DNA of 64,000 bases, from NCBI GenBank assembly GCA_946183785.1, contig CAMHCS010000002.1:62001-126000 (forward strand). Reading direction: 5' to 3'. Each line of letters begins with the position of its first letter. The stretch's first letter is position 1. This document shows positions 7,932-16,507 of the stretch, piece by piece. Source of the DNA: an uncultured Selenomonadales bacterium. GTDB lineage: Bacteria > Bacillota > Negativicutes > Selenomonadales > Selenomonadaceae. The notes below the pieces were generated by a model, which did not search any database, was not told where the DNA came from, and saw only the letters and a program-made list of their open reading frames with translations. The position numbers and the translations under genes were made by a program.

Positions 7932-8763
7932 GAAGTTGGGAGGGATGATTACGAACAAGCAACGCGAAAACCTCTTGCAGAAGATACAAAGCTTCCGCTA
8001 TATTGACGACTTCTTTTTCAGCGTCAGTCTCGACGGATTCAAACCGGGAGTGGAACTGATTCTCCGGACAGTGCTTAACGACAATCGCATCATCGTTGAC
8101 GAAATTTACACGCAGAAAGACGTTATCAATTGGTATGGCCGGAGCGTCCGCTTTGATGTGTTCGCTTCCGCTGACGGCAAAAAATTTAACTGTGAAATCC
8201 AGCGGGACAGCAGCGGAGCCATCCCTCTGAGAGCAAGATACAACAGTTCCCTGTTGGATGCCCGTGAGGTTCAGAAAGGTACCGATTATAACGCTCTTCC
8301 TGAATCTATTGTTATTATGATCTGCGAGCATGATGTCTTTAACATGAAGTTACCGTTGTATCATATTCAGAGAACCATAAAAGAATCGGGATTACCTTTC
8401 GACGATAAAAGTTCAATAATATATGTAAACGGCCGAATCCAAGATGAAACACCACTCGGATGGCTTATGCATGATTTCTTTTGCCGGGATGCCAAAGATA
8501 TGCATTACAAAATCCTGGCGGACAGAATGAGGTTTTTCAAAGAAGACAAAGGAGGTGTCCAGAGTATGTGTGAAGTGATGGATGAATTGGTAAAAGAAGG
8601 CGTGGAAAAGGGCAAAGCCGAGGGCAAAGCCGAGGGCAAAGCTGAGGAACGATTGATTTCCGTCCGCAATCTGATGGACAGCTTAGGCTTAACAGCCAAA
8701 CAAGCTATGGACGCCTTAAAGATTCCCGCCGCCGAACAGACAAAACTTGCTGCCTCGTTATAA
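7930..8763 (+). CDS. Rpn-family PD-(D/E)XK nuclease / putative transposase
   Basis: 277 residues. The PD-(D/E)XK core of the Rpn/DUF family is visible: VRFDVFAS (D76), then GKKFNCEIQR (E89-x-Q91), the Q variant usual in this family. RARYNSSLLDA and YHIQRTI match typical Rpn segments. These proteins are recombination-promoting nucleases in E. coli and occur in many accessory copies. The C-terminus has three GKAE repeats encoded by 12-bp tandem units (about 8610-8646), a stretch prone to slippage. The start may instead be ATG 7945. It converges with the epimerase gene with a 6-nt overlap and lies inside the polysaccharide locus. Confidence 0.8.
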   Translation: MKLGGMITNKQRENLLQKIQSFRYIDDFFFSVSLDGFKPGVELILRTVLNDNRIIVDEIYTQKDVINWYGRSVRFDVFASADGKKFNCEIQRDSSGAIPLRARYNSSLLDAREVQKGTDYNALPESIVIMICEHDVFNMKLPLYHIQRTIKESGLPFDDKSSIIYVNGRIQDETPLGWLMHDFFCRDAKDMHYKILADRMRFFKEDKGGVQSMCEVMDELVKEGVEKGKAEGKAEGKAEERLISVRNLMDSLGLTAKQAMDALKIPAAEQTKLAASL

Positions 8764-9855
8764 ATATTCGTCATTCATATAAAATTCCTGATACCACTCC
8801 GCAAAAGCCCGAAGCCCATCCCGCAAAGACGTCTTCGGCCGATACCCGAAATCCCTTTCCAACCCGCTCGTATCCGCGTATGTCACCGGCACGTCTCCCG
8901 GCTGCATGGGTACGAGCTTTTTGTGTGCCTCGAAATCGTAATCAGCAGGCAACACCTTCGCCCGCACCAGCTCCTGCTGCAAGATATCTACAAACTCCAA
9001 AAGATCGACCGGCTCGCCGTGCCCGATGTTGTAAACCGTATGGGGCGCCCCCGGCAGCCCATCCGCCCCCTGTGTCCGCGCAGGGGGCTTTTCCATAACC
9101 CGGCAAATACCTTCCACGATGTCGTCGATATAGGTAAAATCCCGTTTGCAGTTCCCGAAATTGAAAATCTCGATATCCTTACCCTGCCGCAGCTTGTCCG
9201 TAAAGCCAAAATACGCCATGTCCGGCCGCCCTGCCGGACCATAGACAGTAAAAAAGCGAAGCCCGGTGCTCGGTATCGCGTACAGCTTGCTGTAGCAGTA
9301 GGCGAGAAGCTCGTTGCTTCGCTTCGTCGCAGCGTAAAGGCTTACAGGACGATCGGCACGGTCTTCCGTGGAAAAAGGAATCTCCGCATCGCTTCCATAG
9401 ACGGAACTGGAGCTGGCATAGACAAGATGGGCTACGCCAGCAGCCCCGTTGTCATAGCTGTGACGACATGCCTCAAGGATGTTGTAGAATCCGATGAGAT
9501 TGCTCTCAATATATGCGTCTGGATTCGTGATGCTGTATCGCACGCCCGCCTGGGCGGCAAGATTGACAACGATGGCAGGCGACGCCTCCCGGAACACGCT
9601 CTTGACAAGTGCTCTGTCCGACAAATCTCCGCGCACGAATTGCCATAAGCCCTTCGATTTCTTCGCAGCTTCCTTAATGAGCTCCAAGCGATACTCCTTG
9701 AGGCACGGGTCATAGTAGTCGTTCATATTGTCGAGTCCGACTATGCGTGCGCCAGTTTTCAACAGCCGCAGTACCAGATTGCTCCCGATGAAACCTGCCG
9801 CGCCCGTGACGAGAATTTTGCGCCCTTCAAAAAATTCCTGCAATGCTAACCTCAT
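8758..9855 (-). CDS. UDP-glucuronate 4-epimerase-like NAD-dependent epimerase
   Basis: 365 residues, an extended short-chain dehydrogenase. The cofactor motif TGAAGFIG is near residues 17-24, the catalytic region is YASSSSVYG, and YAATKRSNE supplies the Tyr and Lys. DNMNDYYDP.LKEYRL is characteristic of UDP-glucuronate 4-epimerases (CapI type), which make UDP-galacturonate from the Ugd product. ugd lies 0.9 kb downstream on the same strand, separated by the Rpn gene. A broken copy of this gene lies at 10801-11123. Confidence 0.88.
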   Translation of the reverse strand: MRLALQEFFEGRKILVTGAAGFIGSNLVLRLLKTGARIVGLDNMNDYYDPCLKEYRLELIKEAAKKSKGLWQFVRGDLSDRALVKSVFREASPAIVVNLAAQAGVRYSITNPDAYIESNLIGFYNILEACRHSYDNGAAGVAHLVYASSSSVYGSDAEIPFSTEDRADRPVSLYAATKRSNELLAYCYSKLYAIPSTGLRFFTVYGPAGRPDMAYFGFTDKLRQGKDIEIFNFGNCKRDFTYIDDIVEGICRVMEKPPARTQGADGLPGAPHTVYNIGHGEPVDLLEFVDILQQELVRAKVLPADYDFEAHKKLVPMQPGDVPVTYADTSGLERDFGYRPKTSLRDGLRAFAEWYQEFYMNDEYL

Positions 9856-9942
9856 ACTCCTTCCTGCTGTTAAGCCAAAAAGTTCTCAATTGAAAATTTA
9901 ACGCCATCAGAGGATGCCACAAATTCTCCCCAAAATAATAGG

Positions 9943-9971
9943 TTGCATTTCTCCTATTTTTAGGTTAAGAT
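9943..9971 (+). promoter_or_regulatory. Promoter and likely operator of the phd-doc module
   Basis: TTGCAT (9943-9948), a 17-bp spacer and TAAGAT (9966-9971). An inverted pair AATAGG / CCTATT (9937-9959) overlaps it, and TAGGTT appears twice. This is a plausible autoregulatory operator for the antitoxin, which is normal for Phd-Doc. Confidence 0.55.
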
Positions 9972-9999
9972 GGAGAAAACCGCACAGGAGGGTAATTAT

Positions 10000-10242
10000 A
10001 TGACCATTGATACAAATACCGTAGTATCCATGACCGAGGCCAATCAAAACTTCTCAAAAGTTACCCGCGTTGTCGATGCATACGGAAGCGCAGTCATCTT
10101 TAAGAACAATGCCCCCCGTTATCTTGTTATTGATTTTTCACGCGCGGATAAGATCGAAACCGCTTCAACCCAAGCGGTTCTTGCTTCATCCAGCAAAATG
10201 ATGAAAATATACAATGATGCATTCAAGGATCTTGCCAAATGA
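10000..10242 (+). CDS. Phd/YefM-type antitoxin
   Basis: 80 residues. The N-terminal VSMTEANQNFSKVTRVVD followed by AVIFKNNAPRYLVID is the Phd/YefM DNA-binding fold. The C-terminus should wrap the toxin. ATG 10000 has AGGAGGG 7 nt upstream and is preferred over the longer frame from 9970. The gene overlaps the Doc toxin gene by 4 nt (ATGA). It should neutralise Doc and repress the operon. Confidence 0.88.
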   Translation: MTIDTNTVVSMTEANQNFSKVTRVVDAYGSAVIFKNNAPRYLVIDFSRADKIETASTQAVLASSSKMMKIYNDAFKDLAK

Positions 10243-10622
10243 TCGTCCTTTCGAAGGAACAAATTCTTTTAATGCATGGTCAACTTATCGAATGCTATGG
10301 CGGAATACATGGAGTCCGAGACGACGGCCTTCTGGATTCTGCAATTCATGCTCCGTTCCAGAGTTTCGATGGGCGTGAATTCTTCCCTACCGTCATTGAT
10401 AAAGCAACCAGATTATGTACCGGGCTGATTCAAAACCATCCATTCTGCGATGGAAACAAGCGCATTGCAGCAATGGCACTTCTTACAACGCTGGATTTGA
10501 ACCACATCGCCCTTCACGCAAACAGCCATGAACTTGCAGACATCATCCTACAACTAGCCGCAAATAAAGTTGATAACGAACTCTTCCTGCATTGGATAAA
10601 AGAAAGAACCTACTTTACTTGA
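10239..10622 (+). CDS. doc: Doc-type (Fic fold) death-on-curing toxin
   Basis: 127 residues, the usual Doc length. The Fic core is HPFCDGNKRIA with H67, D71, N73 and K74, the Doc variant in which Lys replaces the Arg of classical Fic AMPylases. N-terminal YGGIHGVRDDGLLDSAI is also a Doc hallmark. In phage P1, Doc phosphorylates EF-Tu and stops translation; the same activity is inferred here. The module lies between an intact epimerase gene and its truncated paralogue. Confidence 0.92.
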   Translation: MIVLSKEQILLMHGQLIECYGGIHGVRDDGLLDSAIHAPFQSFDGREFFPTVIDKATRLCTGLIQNHPFCDGNKRIAAMALLTTLDLNHIALHANSHELADIILQLAANKVDNELFLHWIKERTYFT

Positions 10623-10737
10623 TGTTTCGTTAAACAGTCCACTGGACAGTTCCGCAGGCGATGGCCGCCTTGAAGATTCCCCCCAGCGGGCAAAGAAGTA
10701 CTCCTCTCAATTATATAATCAACCTATTGTCTGCACT

Positions 10738-10772
10738 GCCCCCCGAGGAATTCCTTCTTGGGAGGCTTTTTT
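10738..10772 (+). terminator. Terminator-like hairpin downstream of doc
   Basis: Stem GCCCCCCGAG / CTTGGGAGGC (one mismatch, one wobble) with an inner GGAATTCC palindrome, followed by six T. It lies 115 bp after the doc stop. The stretch between shows no gene. Confidence 0.55.
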
Positions 10773-10800
10773 CTTGCATAGCTCTCGCCCGACAGATATC

Positions 10801-11123
10801 TTATTTCGCAACGGTGTACCGAACACCTGCCTGCACAGCGAGATTCACGACGATGGAGGGCGTTTCTTTTTGGAACACGCGATTGACAAGCTCCCTGTCC
10901 GCCAAGTCTCCGTGCACAAATAGCCACGTATCGCTCGACTGCTTTGCCGTATCTTCAATAAGTCCCAAGCGATATTCCTTGAGGCGTGGATTGTAGTACT
11001 CATTCACGTTGTCGACGCCAACTACTCGCGCGCCTGTCCTCAGTAGCCGCAAAACTATATTACTACCAATGAATCCCGCCATGCCTGTGACAAGAATGTA
11101 TGATCTTTAAAATCTTCTCGCAT
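10801..11123 (-). pseudogene. Truncated, frameshifted UDP-glucuronate epimerase copy
   Basis: About 100 N-terminal residues of a paralogue of the epimerase at 8758-9855, agreeing at roughly two thirds of positions (for example GFIGSN.VLRLL.TGAR and QAGVRYT). An intact start region remains (AAGGAGA, ATG 11123, MREDFKDH), but one base is missing before ILVTGMAG, so the frame breaks. The gene also stops after the segment equal to residue ~110 of the intact copy. It cannot encode a working enzyme. Confidence 0.82.
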
Positions 11124-11257
11124 GTAAAAAGCATCTCCTTAAAACATACGAATACTATTGTTTTTACAAAAGCCTACCTCGCGTTACGAAAGAAAGGCTT
11201 TGAAATATATAGATGTTTAACTCAATGAAATTGAAGATTTACACATCATAATTACCA

Positions 11258-12526
11258 TCATCTATCCAATACCGAAATAATAGCATTTTTGATTATATCA
11301 AGCCCCTCTTTAAGTTCATCATTAGAGATTGTGAGCGGTGGCATCAACTTCAAAACACAATCTTTACGTCCTGCTAATTCAATGACAAGACCTCTTGAAA
11401 AACATTCTTTGCAACACGCTAAGGCCATTTCATCATTTATATAAGAAAAATCAATGCCCCATATTAAGCCAATCCCTCGATACAATAATCGCTTATCTAA
11501 GGGCATAATCTCTTCTTTAATATAGCGTTCGACAAATTCTGCTTTTCTTTTCACTTCATCTTCAATGTGATTTTCCAACATAAATTCAAGACTAGCCTTC
11601 GCCGCTACCATTGCCAAATTGAAACCACGGAAAGTTCCATTATGCTCACCTGGCTGCCAAACATCCAAATTGGGTCTGAACATAGTAATTGCAAAAGGCA
11701 ATCCAATCCCCCCGATTGATTTCGCCATACAAAAAATATCCGGCTGAATATGTGCACGCTCAAAAGAAAAGAAATCCCCTGTCCTTGCACATCCGATTTG
11801 TATTTCATCACAAATCAACAAAATATCATGTCGCGTACAAAAATCTCGTACTTGTTTCAGCCATTCATTCGAAAAAGGATACACTCCACCTTCAGCCTGC
11901 GTTGTTTCAATAATTAGCGCAGCAGGTTTTTCCACGCCACTATGATCATCTTCTAGTAAAGATTCCATATATTGCACAGTATTGAAATCAAACATATACG
12001 GTGCTGGAATATGTGTCACATTGTTTAAAATGGTTCCTGAAGCATTTCTCGCATAACGGTCTGTGGTAAGTGCCAACGCTCCCAAAGTCATGCCATGAAA
12101 GCCCCCCATAAGCGCAAAAATATTGTGCCGTCCTTTCACTTTTCTTGCCAATTTAATTGCAGCTTCTATAGAATTTGTTCCCGTGGGAGCAGGAAACATA
12201 ATTTTGAAATCTAATCCGCGTTGTTTTAATATTTTCTCTTCAAAGCAACGAATAAATCTTTCTTTTGCTTCTGTAAACATATCGAGAGAATGAATTATTC
12301 CATCTCTCGCCATGTAATTGATTATAGATTTTTTGATATATTCATTATTGTGTCCATAATTTAAACTTCCTGCCCCACAAAAAAAATCCAAATATTTTTT
12401 CCCTTTGATGTCAATCAAAAACGATCCCTTTGCTTTATCCCATTTGGCGGGGAATTTCCTGCAATACGAGCGTACATTGCTTTCATAATTCTCGAAAACG
12501 CTGAACTTTTCATCAATAAAATGCAT
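11258..12526 (-). CDS. Class III aminotransferase, EctB-like (diaminobutyrate transaminase family)
   Basis: 422 residues, PLP fold type I, class III. Visible features are the N-terminal YLDFFCGAGSLNYGHN, GTNSIEAAIKLAR, LMGGFHGMTLGALALT and LLICDEIQIGCARTG. The PLP lysine is in CMAKSIGG (K near 270). The closest family I recognise is EctB (L-2,4-diaminobutyrate:2-oxoglutarate aminotransferase), but ectA and ectC are absent. Next to a TupA-like ATP-grasp gene, it may supply an amino acid or aminosugar that decorates the polysaccharide; that is inference. It is AT-rich relative to the window edges. The downstream side (11124-11257) shows no gene. Confidence 0.83.
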   Translation of the reverse strand: MHFIDEKFSVFENYESNVRSYCRKFPAKWDKAKGSFLIDIKGKKYLDFFCGAGSLNYGHNNEYIKKSIINYMARDGIIHSLDMFTEAKERFIRCFEEKILKQRGLDFKIMFPAPTGTNSIEAAIKLARKVKGRHNIFALMGGFHGMTLGALALTTDRYARNASGTILNNVTHIPAPYMFDFNTVQYMESLLEDDHSGVEKPAALIIETTQAEGGVYPFSNEWLKQVRDFCTRHDILLICDEIQIGCARTGDFFSFERAHIQPDIFCMAKSIGGIGLPFAITMFRPNLDVWQPGEHNGTFRGFNLAMVAAKASLEFMLENHIEDEVKRKAEFVERYIKEEIMPLDKRLLYRGIGLIWGIDFSYINDEMALACCKECFSRGLVIELAGRKDCVLKLMPPLTISNDELKEGLDIIKNAIISVLDR

Positions 12527-12536
12527 ATTAATCTCC

Positions 12537-13454
12537 TTATATAGTTACTTTTATTAACGATCCTAGCCATTCATCATCTTCATGCCGTGTAAATGGCGAA
12601 AAACCAGAAGCATCATAAAAAGTTAATTCACCAAAAAACAGCTGTCCAGAAAATATATACCAATCTACACGCAAATGACACATATCCTTTGATAAAATTC
12701 GTGAACATTCTAGCATTTCATCTAAGAGTATAGGTTTTGGGATTTTTTCAGAAGAATTCCGCATTCCTCTTTGCTGAATAGTAGTTTTATTCCATTCCAA
12801 ATCATAAAAATCTTGCGTATGCTTCTCAGAATAACGATCCTTATGTACTTCGATGAAATACGGTTTTCCCATAAAACACAATACTTTATAATCTATAAGA
12901 ACCCTTTCATTTTCATTGTCTAAATATTTCTCCGCAATAATTCGAGGCGGTACGTTTTTATAGGGCCATTCTCTACCATTGTAAAACATATTCCTGCTTA
13001 AATGTTTGTTTAAGAATTTCTTTGCTTTTACATAATCAAAATTAGTTTTATCTTCACAAATATAAACACCTCCACAGTCATGTGTTGTCTTTAGTACGAA
13101 CTTTTCAGGCAAAAGATTGAAATCAATATCATCAAACTTGTTCCAAACACCAAAAGTGGGAATAATGTACTTTCCCCCAATTCGATTTGCAACATAGTTC
13201 TTTGCTTCATATTTATCTACCATCGTCGTATACATAGGTTTTCGATTGTGAAGTTTTAACCATTGCAATTTCTCGCAATATGTTTTAGGGTTTTTTAAAT
13301 CAAGCTCATATCCAACTTTTTTTCGAAACATACACTTCAAGAAATCTTCATCTGACATATCATCATATAATCCGAGCATTGCATTTACATCAAATCGATA
13401 TGTTGCATCTGTAAGATATCGCATTCCTTTTTGGAGAGTTTCTAACACATCCAT
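12537..13454 (-). CDS. TupA-like ATP-grasp protein
   Basis: 305 residues. It matches the TupA-like ATP-grasp family of polysaccharide loci: N-terminal NPKTYCEKLQWLKLHNR, MVDKYEAKNYV, IIPTFGVWNKFDDIDF.LLPEKFVLK and THDCGG, then VLIDYKVLCFMGKP and HLRVDWYIF near the C-terminus. ATP-grasp enzymes join a carboxylate to an amine or hydroxyl through an acyl-phosphate. Family members are thought to attach amino acids or similar groups to cell-surface polymers. Only 10 bp separate it from the EctB-like aminotransferase downstream, so the two are likely co-transcribed and possibly act in sequence. Confidence 0.82.
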   Translation of the reverse strand: MDVLETLQKGMRYLTDATYRFDVNAMLGLYDDMSDEDFLKCMFRKKVGYELDLKNPKTYCEKLQWLKLHNRKPMYTTMVDKYEAKNYVANRIGGKYIIPTFGVWNKFDDIDFNLLPEKFVLKTTHDCGGVYICEDKTNFDYVKAKKFLNKHLSRNMFYNGREWPYKNVPPRIIAEKYLDNENERVLIDYKVLCFMGKPYFIEVHKDRYSEKHTQDFYDLEWNKTTIQQRGMRNSSEKIPKPILLDEMLECSRILSKDMCHLRVDWYIFSGQLFFGELTFYDASGFSPFTRHEDDEWLGSLIKVTI

Positions 13455-13575
13455 TCATTTTCCCCCTCAATGAAACGTACCCTTCTTACATCATTTTTCA
13501 CATTATTATAAAACTTCTTAATGTCTATTGCTTCTTAACTAATAATCAACTACAGGAAAACATTATTATTAACGT

Positions 13576-14631
13576 TCATTTGTTGATTAATTGCTCTCGC
13601 ACATATTCCGTAGTCATAATTTTCTCAATAGTTTCCCGAACATCGAGTCTACGTGTATTGTGACTGGTATATGCCTCGCCTTTTTGTGTTTCTGCTCCAT
13701 AAGTAGCCAGATATTTATCGTAATTCAAACCACGCTCATCTGGCGTCACCCGAAAATAATCACCCATATCCTCCGCGCGAGTCATTTCCTCCGTTGTCAT
13801 CAACGTCTCAAAGAGCTTTTCTCCGTGCCGCGCACCAATAATTTTTGTTCCCGTATTCCCAAAAAGCTCTTGAACTGCCTTTCCCAGCACTTCAATCGTA
13901 CTCGCATCCGACTTTTGAATAAACAAATCTCCCGGCTTCGCATGCTCAAAAGCAAACATAACAAGGTCCACCGCCTCGTCTAAATTCATCAAAAACCGGG
14001 TCATCTGAGGATCGGTAATCGTAATCGGAAAACCGGCGCGTATTTGCTCAATGAACAACGGAATAATCGAGCCACGGCTGCACATCACGTTTCCATAACG
14101 TGTGCAAGAAATGACCGTTCCACCTTTTTCCTTTGCCCTAAGTGCTTTTGCCCTGATGATTTTTTCCATCATTCCCTTGCTCATACCCATGGCATTGATG
14201 GGATAGGCTGCCTTATCCGTCGACAGGCACACAACATTTTTTACTTTCGCGGCAATCGCTGCGTTCAGCACATTGTCGGTTCCGATGATATTCGTCCGCA
14301 CGGCTTCCATTGGAAAAAATTCACATGAAGGTACCTGTTTCAGCGCCGCCGCATGAAAAATGAAATCAGCTCCGTCCACCGCGTCAACCAAAGAATCCGC
14401 ATTACGAACATCACCAATATAGAATCGAACCTTTTCAAAATGAGCGGGATATTTCAACTGCAATTCATGCCGCAAGTCATCTTGTTTCTTCTCGTCGCGA
14501 GAGAAAATTCGGATCTCTCCAATGGCCGAAGTCAAAAAGCGTTTTAAGACTGTCGTACCAAAGGAACCAGTCCCGCCTGTAATTAAAAGCTTCTTTCCTC
14601 TGAAATATTGATTTTTTTGCGTTCTCTTCAT
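13576..14631 (-). CDS. CapE/WbjB-like UDP-GlcNAc 4,6-dehydratase (5-epimerising)
   Basis: 351 residues, extended SDR. Motifs are LLITGGTGSFG (cofactor), EIRIFSRDEKKQDDLRHEL, HAAALKQVPSCEFFPMEA, and LSTDKAAYPINAMGMSKGMMEK with the catalytic Met/Lys pair of this subfamily. The wording matches CapE/WbjB, the first enzyme toward UDP-L-FucNAc-type sugars; PseB is the nearest alternative. The next enzymes of that route (CapF, CapG) are not in the window. I prefer ATG 14631 because AGAGG lies 5 nt upstream, but ATG 14655 overlaps the upstream stop as ATGA and is also possible. Confidence 0.85.
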   Translation of the reverse strand: MKRTQKNQYFRGKKLLITGGTGSFGTTVLKRFLTSAIGEIRIFSRDEKKQDDLRHELQLKYPAHFEKVRFYIGDVRNADSLVDAVDGADFIFHAAALKQVPSCEFFPMEAVRTNIIGTDNVLNAAIAAKVKNVVCLSTDKAAYPINAMGMSKGMMEKIIRAKALRAKEKGGTVISCTRYGNVMCSRGSIIPLFIEQIRAGFPITITDPQMTRFLMNLDEAVDLVMFAFEHAKPGDLFIQKSDASTIEVLGKAVQELFGNTGTKIIGARHGEKLFETLMTTEEMTRAEDMGDYFRVTPDERGLNYDKYLATYGAETQKGEAYTSHNTRRLDVRETIEKIMTTEYVREQLINK

Positions 14632-14651
14632 AATGCCTCTCTTGCCCCATC

Positions 14652-15551
14652 TCATTTCGCAAGCAATCTCGTGGCAGGATTCCCTGCCACAATGTTTCCT
14701 GCTTCTACGTCTGTCAGCACAACACTCCCCATCCCAACCAGTGCCTTATCTCCAACGACAACCTTATTCCTTATTGATGCATTCGGCGCAATCCATGCGC
14801 CTCGGCCAATATGACTTCCTCCAGTTAATATCACACCCGCAGTTATGACAGCAGCGTCTTCGATAACAACATTGTGAGCAATACGAACAAAATTATTAAT
14901 CATTACATTACTTCCCACCTGCGTCGTGTTTTCAAACAAAGAATTTGCAATAACAACATGATCGCCAATGCTGCTCCCCGCTCCGATGGTTGTGCCTCCT
15001 ACATGCACTATTTTTCGATTTCTTCCTTCCTCTCGAATAATCTGGAATCCTTCTCCGCCGATAATCGTATGGCAACCGATTTCCACATCGTCACCGATGA
15101 CACTTCCCCTGCGAATGACGGACAACGGACCAATCCGTACCCGGCTCCCAATAATCGATCCTTCTTGGATTATCGCCGTTTTATCAATTTCGCAATCCAT
15201 GCCGATTTTTGCTTGGAAATCATATTTCTCATAAAAATCCGTCTTATTATACAGATATGTATGAATATCATAAAAGGTCTTTTCCGGCGTATCAGAGAGA
15301 ATATACGCGATATCTCTACCGATGTTTTCCTTCATATAGTCTTGCAATAAGTCTTCTCGCAAAACCACACAGGAAATGCTCTCATTATTTCTAACATATG
15401 CAACATATTTCTTTCTTGTCGCGTACGACAAAATACTGTTAAAACTGCTTCCTCTGTCACACAGGTTTAATCCATGGATACGAACATTACGACCGCAATA
15501 GTGTAGACCCAAAGCTTCGCAAAGACTTGATAAAGCAATTTCCCGTAACAT
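14652..15551 (-). CDS. LpxD-like hexapeptide-repeat acyltransferase
   Basis: 299 residues. The C-terminal half is a left-handed beta-helix of hexapeptide repeats (IGSRVRIGPLSVI..., IGDDVEIGCHTIIGG), with GGEGFQII and NNFVRIAHNVVI, where the His matches the LpxD catalytic histidine. The N-terminal domain is divergent from housekeeping LpxD. Its place between a dehydratase and a methyltransferase suggests that it N-acylates a nucleotide-activated amino sugar of the surface polysaccharide, not lipid A; that is inference. Confidence 0.8.
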   Translation of the reverse strand: MLREIALSSLCEALGLHYCGRNVRIHGLNLCDRGSSFNSILSYATRKKYVAYVRNNESISCVVLREDLLQDYMKENIGRDIAYILSDTPEKTFYDIHTYLYNKTDFYEKYDFQAKIGMDCEIDKTAIIQEGSIIGSRVRIGPLSVIRRGSVIGDDVEIGCHTIIGGEGFQIIREEGRNRKIVHVGGTTIGAGSSIGDHVVIANSLFENTTQVGSNVMINNFVRIAHNVVIEDAAVITAGVILTGGSHIGRGAWIAPNASIRNKVVVGDKALVGMGSVVLTDVEAGNIVAGNPATRLLAK

Positions 15552-15573
15552 TATCGTTCTCCTTCTATTTCTT

Positions 15574-16404
15574 TCAAAGGCTTTTATAACATAGAAAAGC
15601 TCTCTCTTCGGAGTTTATGCAATAATCTCTAATTTCTTCTTTCGACAAACAATCTTGAGCTACATATTCCGTCACTACAAATCCTGCTTCTGCTAAACGT
15701 ACCCTAAAATCCTTGCCATATAATCTTACATGGTCTTTCTGTCCATATTCCCGTACACAATCACTTCCTGAAGAATTAATTAAGCGATTTTCATATGTGG
15801 CTTGCGTTAGACATATTGGAACTGAAATCAATAGTTGCCCTCCATATGATAAACACCTAAAAAATTCATGAATCGCTTCACGGTCGAAGATCACATGTTC
15901 CAACACATGGTTTGCAATAATAAAGTCAAAACTTTCATTTTCGAATGGCATGTTCGTGATATCAATTTGCCAATCTGCTCTACCCGCAATAATATCGCCT
16001 GAATGATAATCCACATTTTTATTACGTAGTATTTTTTTACGAAGAATTTCCTCCGGTGCAATATGTAATACTTTCAAAGATCCTGTAAATAAGTTTGTGT
16101 ATCTCTGTAAAACAAAATATATCCATCGTATCCTATCTAACGAACCACAATGAGGGCAGCAAGCATTTGCCCGCCTCCCTGCTCCAATAACATGCAACCT
16201 ATGAAACAATTCCGAATCATTTCCTGCATGCAAGAATCTGATTGCTTTTTTATGGCAAAAATTACATTTAAAATATTTCCCCTTCAGCAATGCTTTATAA
16301 AACGATCTAGGATGACATATTATCTCTCTAACATATCTAATTTGCATTGCAATTGAGGATAAGAATGGACTCACGACTATCCGTTTAATCTCATGCCATA
16401 TCAC
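15574..16404 (-). CDS. SAM-dependent methyltransferase with N-terminal Cys cluster
   Basis: 276 residues. The middle and C-terminal parts are a class I methyltransferase: KVLHIAPE, then VDYHSGDI, DITNMPFENESFDFIIANHVLEH (motifs II-III) and EFFRCLSYGGQLLISVP. The N-terminus has CNFC (residues 48-51) and CCPHCGSLDR (about 83-92), a likely zinc ribbon. Methyltransferases of this type in glycan loci modify sugars or nucleotide sugars; the substrate is unknown. Confidence 0.8.
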   Translation of the reverse strand: MIWHEIKRIVVSPFLSSIAMQIRYVREIICHPRSFYKALLKGKYFKCNFCHKKAIRFLHAGNDSELFHRLHVIGAGRRANACCPHCGSLDRIRWIYFVLQRYTNLFTGSLKVLHIAPEEILRKKILRNKNVDYHSGDIIAGRADWQIDITNMPFENESFDFIIANHVLEHVIFDREAIHEFFRCLSYGGQLLISVPICLTQATYENRLINSSGSDCVREYGQKDHVRLYGKDFRVRLAEAGFVVTEYVAQDCLSKEEIRDYCINSEERAFLCYKSL

Positions 16405-16507
16405 TAAAGCTCCGCCCTCATATCATGAAATATCACTTTGAAGTAATCTTCCAAAAAAAAATCTGCAAATGATATAACCACAAATATCTCGTTATTGATT
16501 TGAAATC

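Noticed and set aside
8604..8650. Short tandem repeats as a CRISPR
   Set aside because: Units are 12 bp, coding and contiguous without spacers. No CRISPR array or cas gene is present anywhere in the window.
11689..11913. 74-codon plus-strand frame
   Set aside because: Antisense to the EctB-like aminotransferase, with no supporting features.
14652..15551. Housekeeping lpxD
   Set aside because: The N-terminal domain is divergent and the gene lies in the AT-rich glycan locus, not with the lipid A genes, so it was called LpxD-like only.
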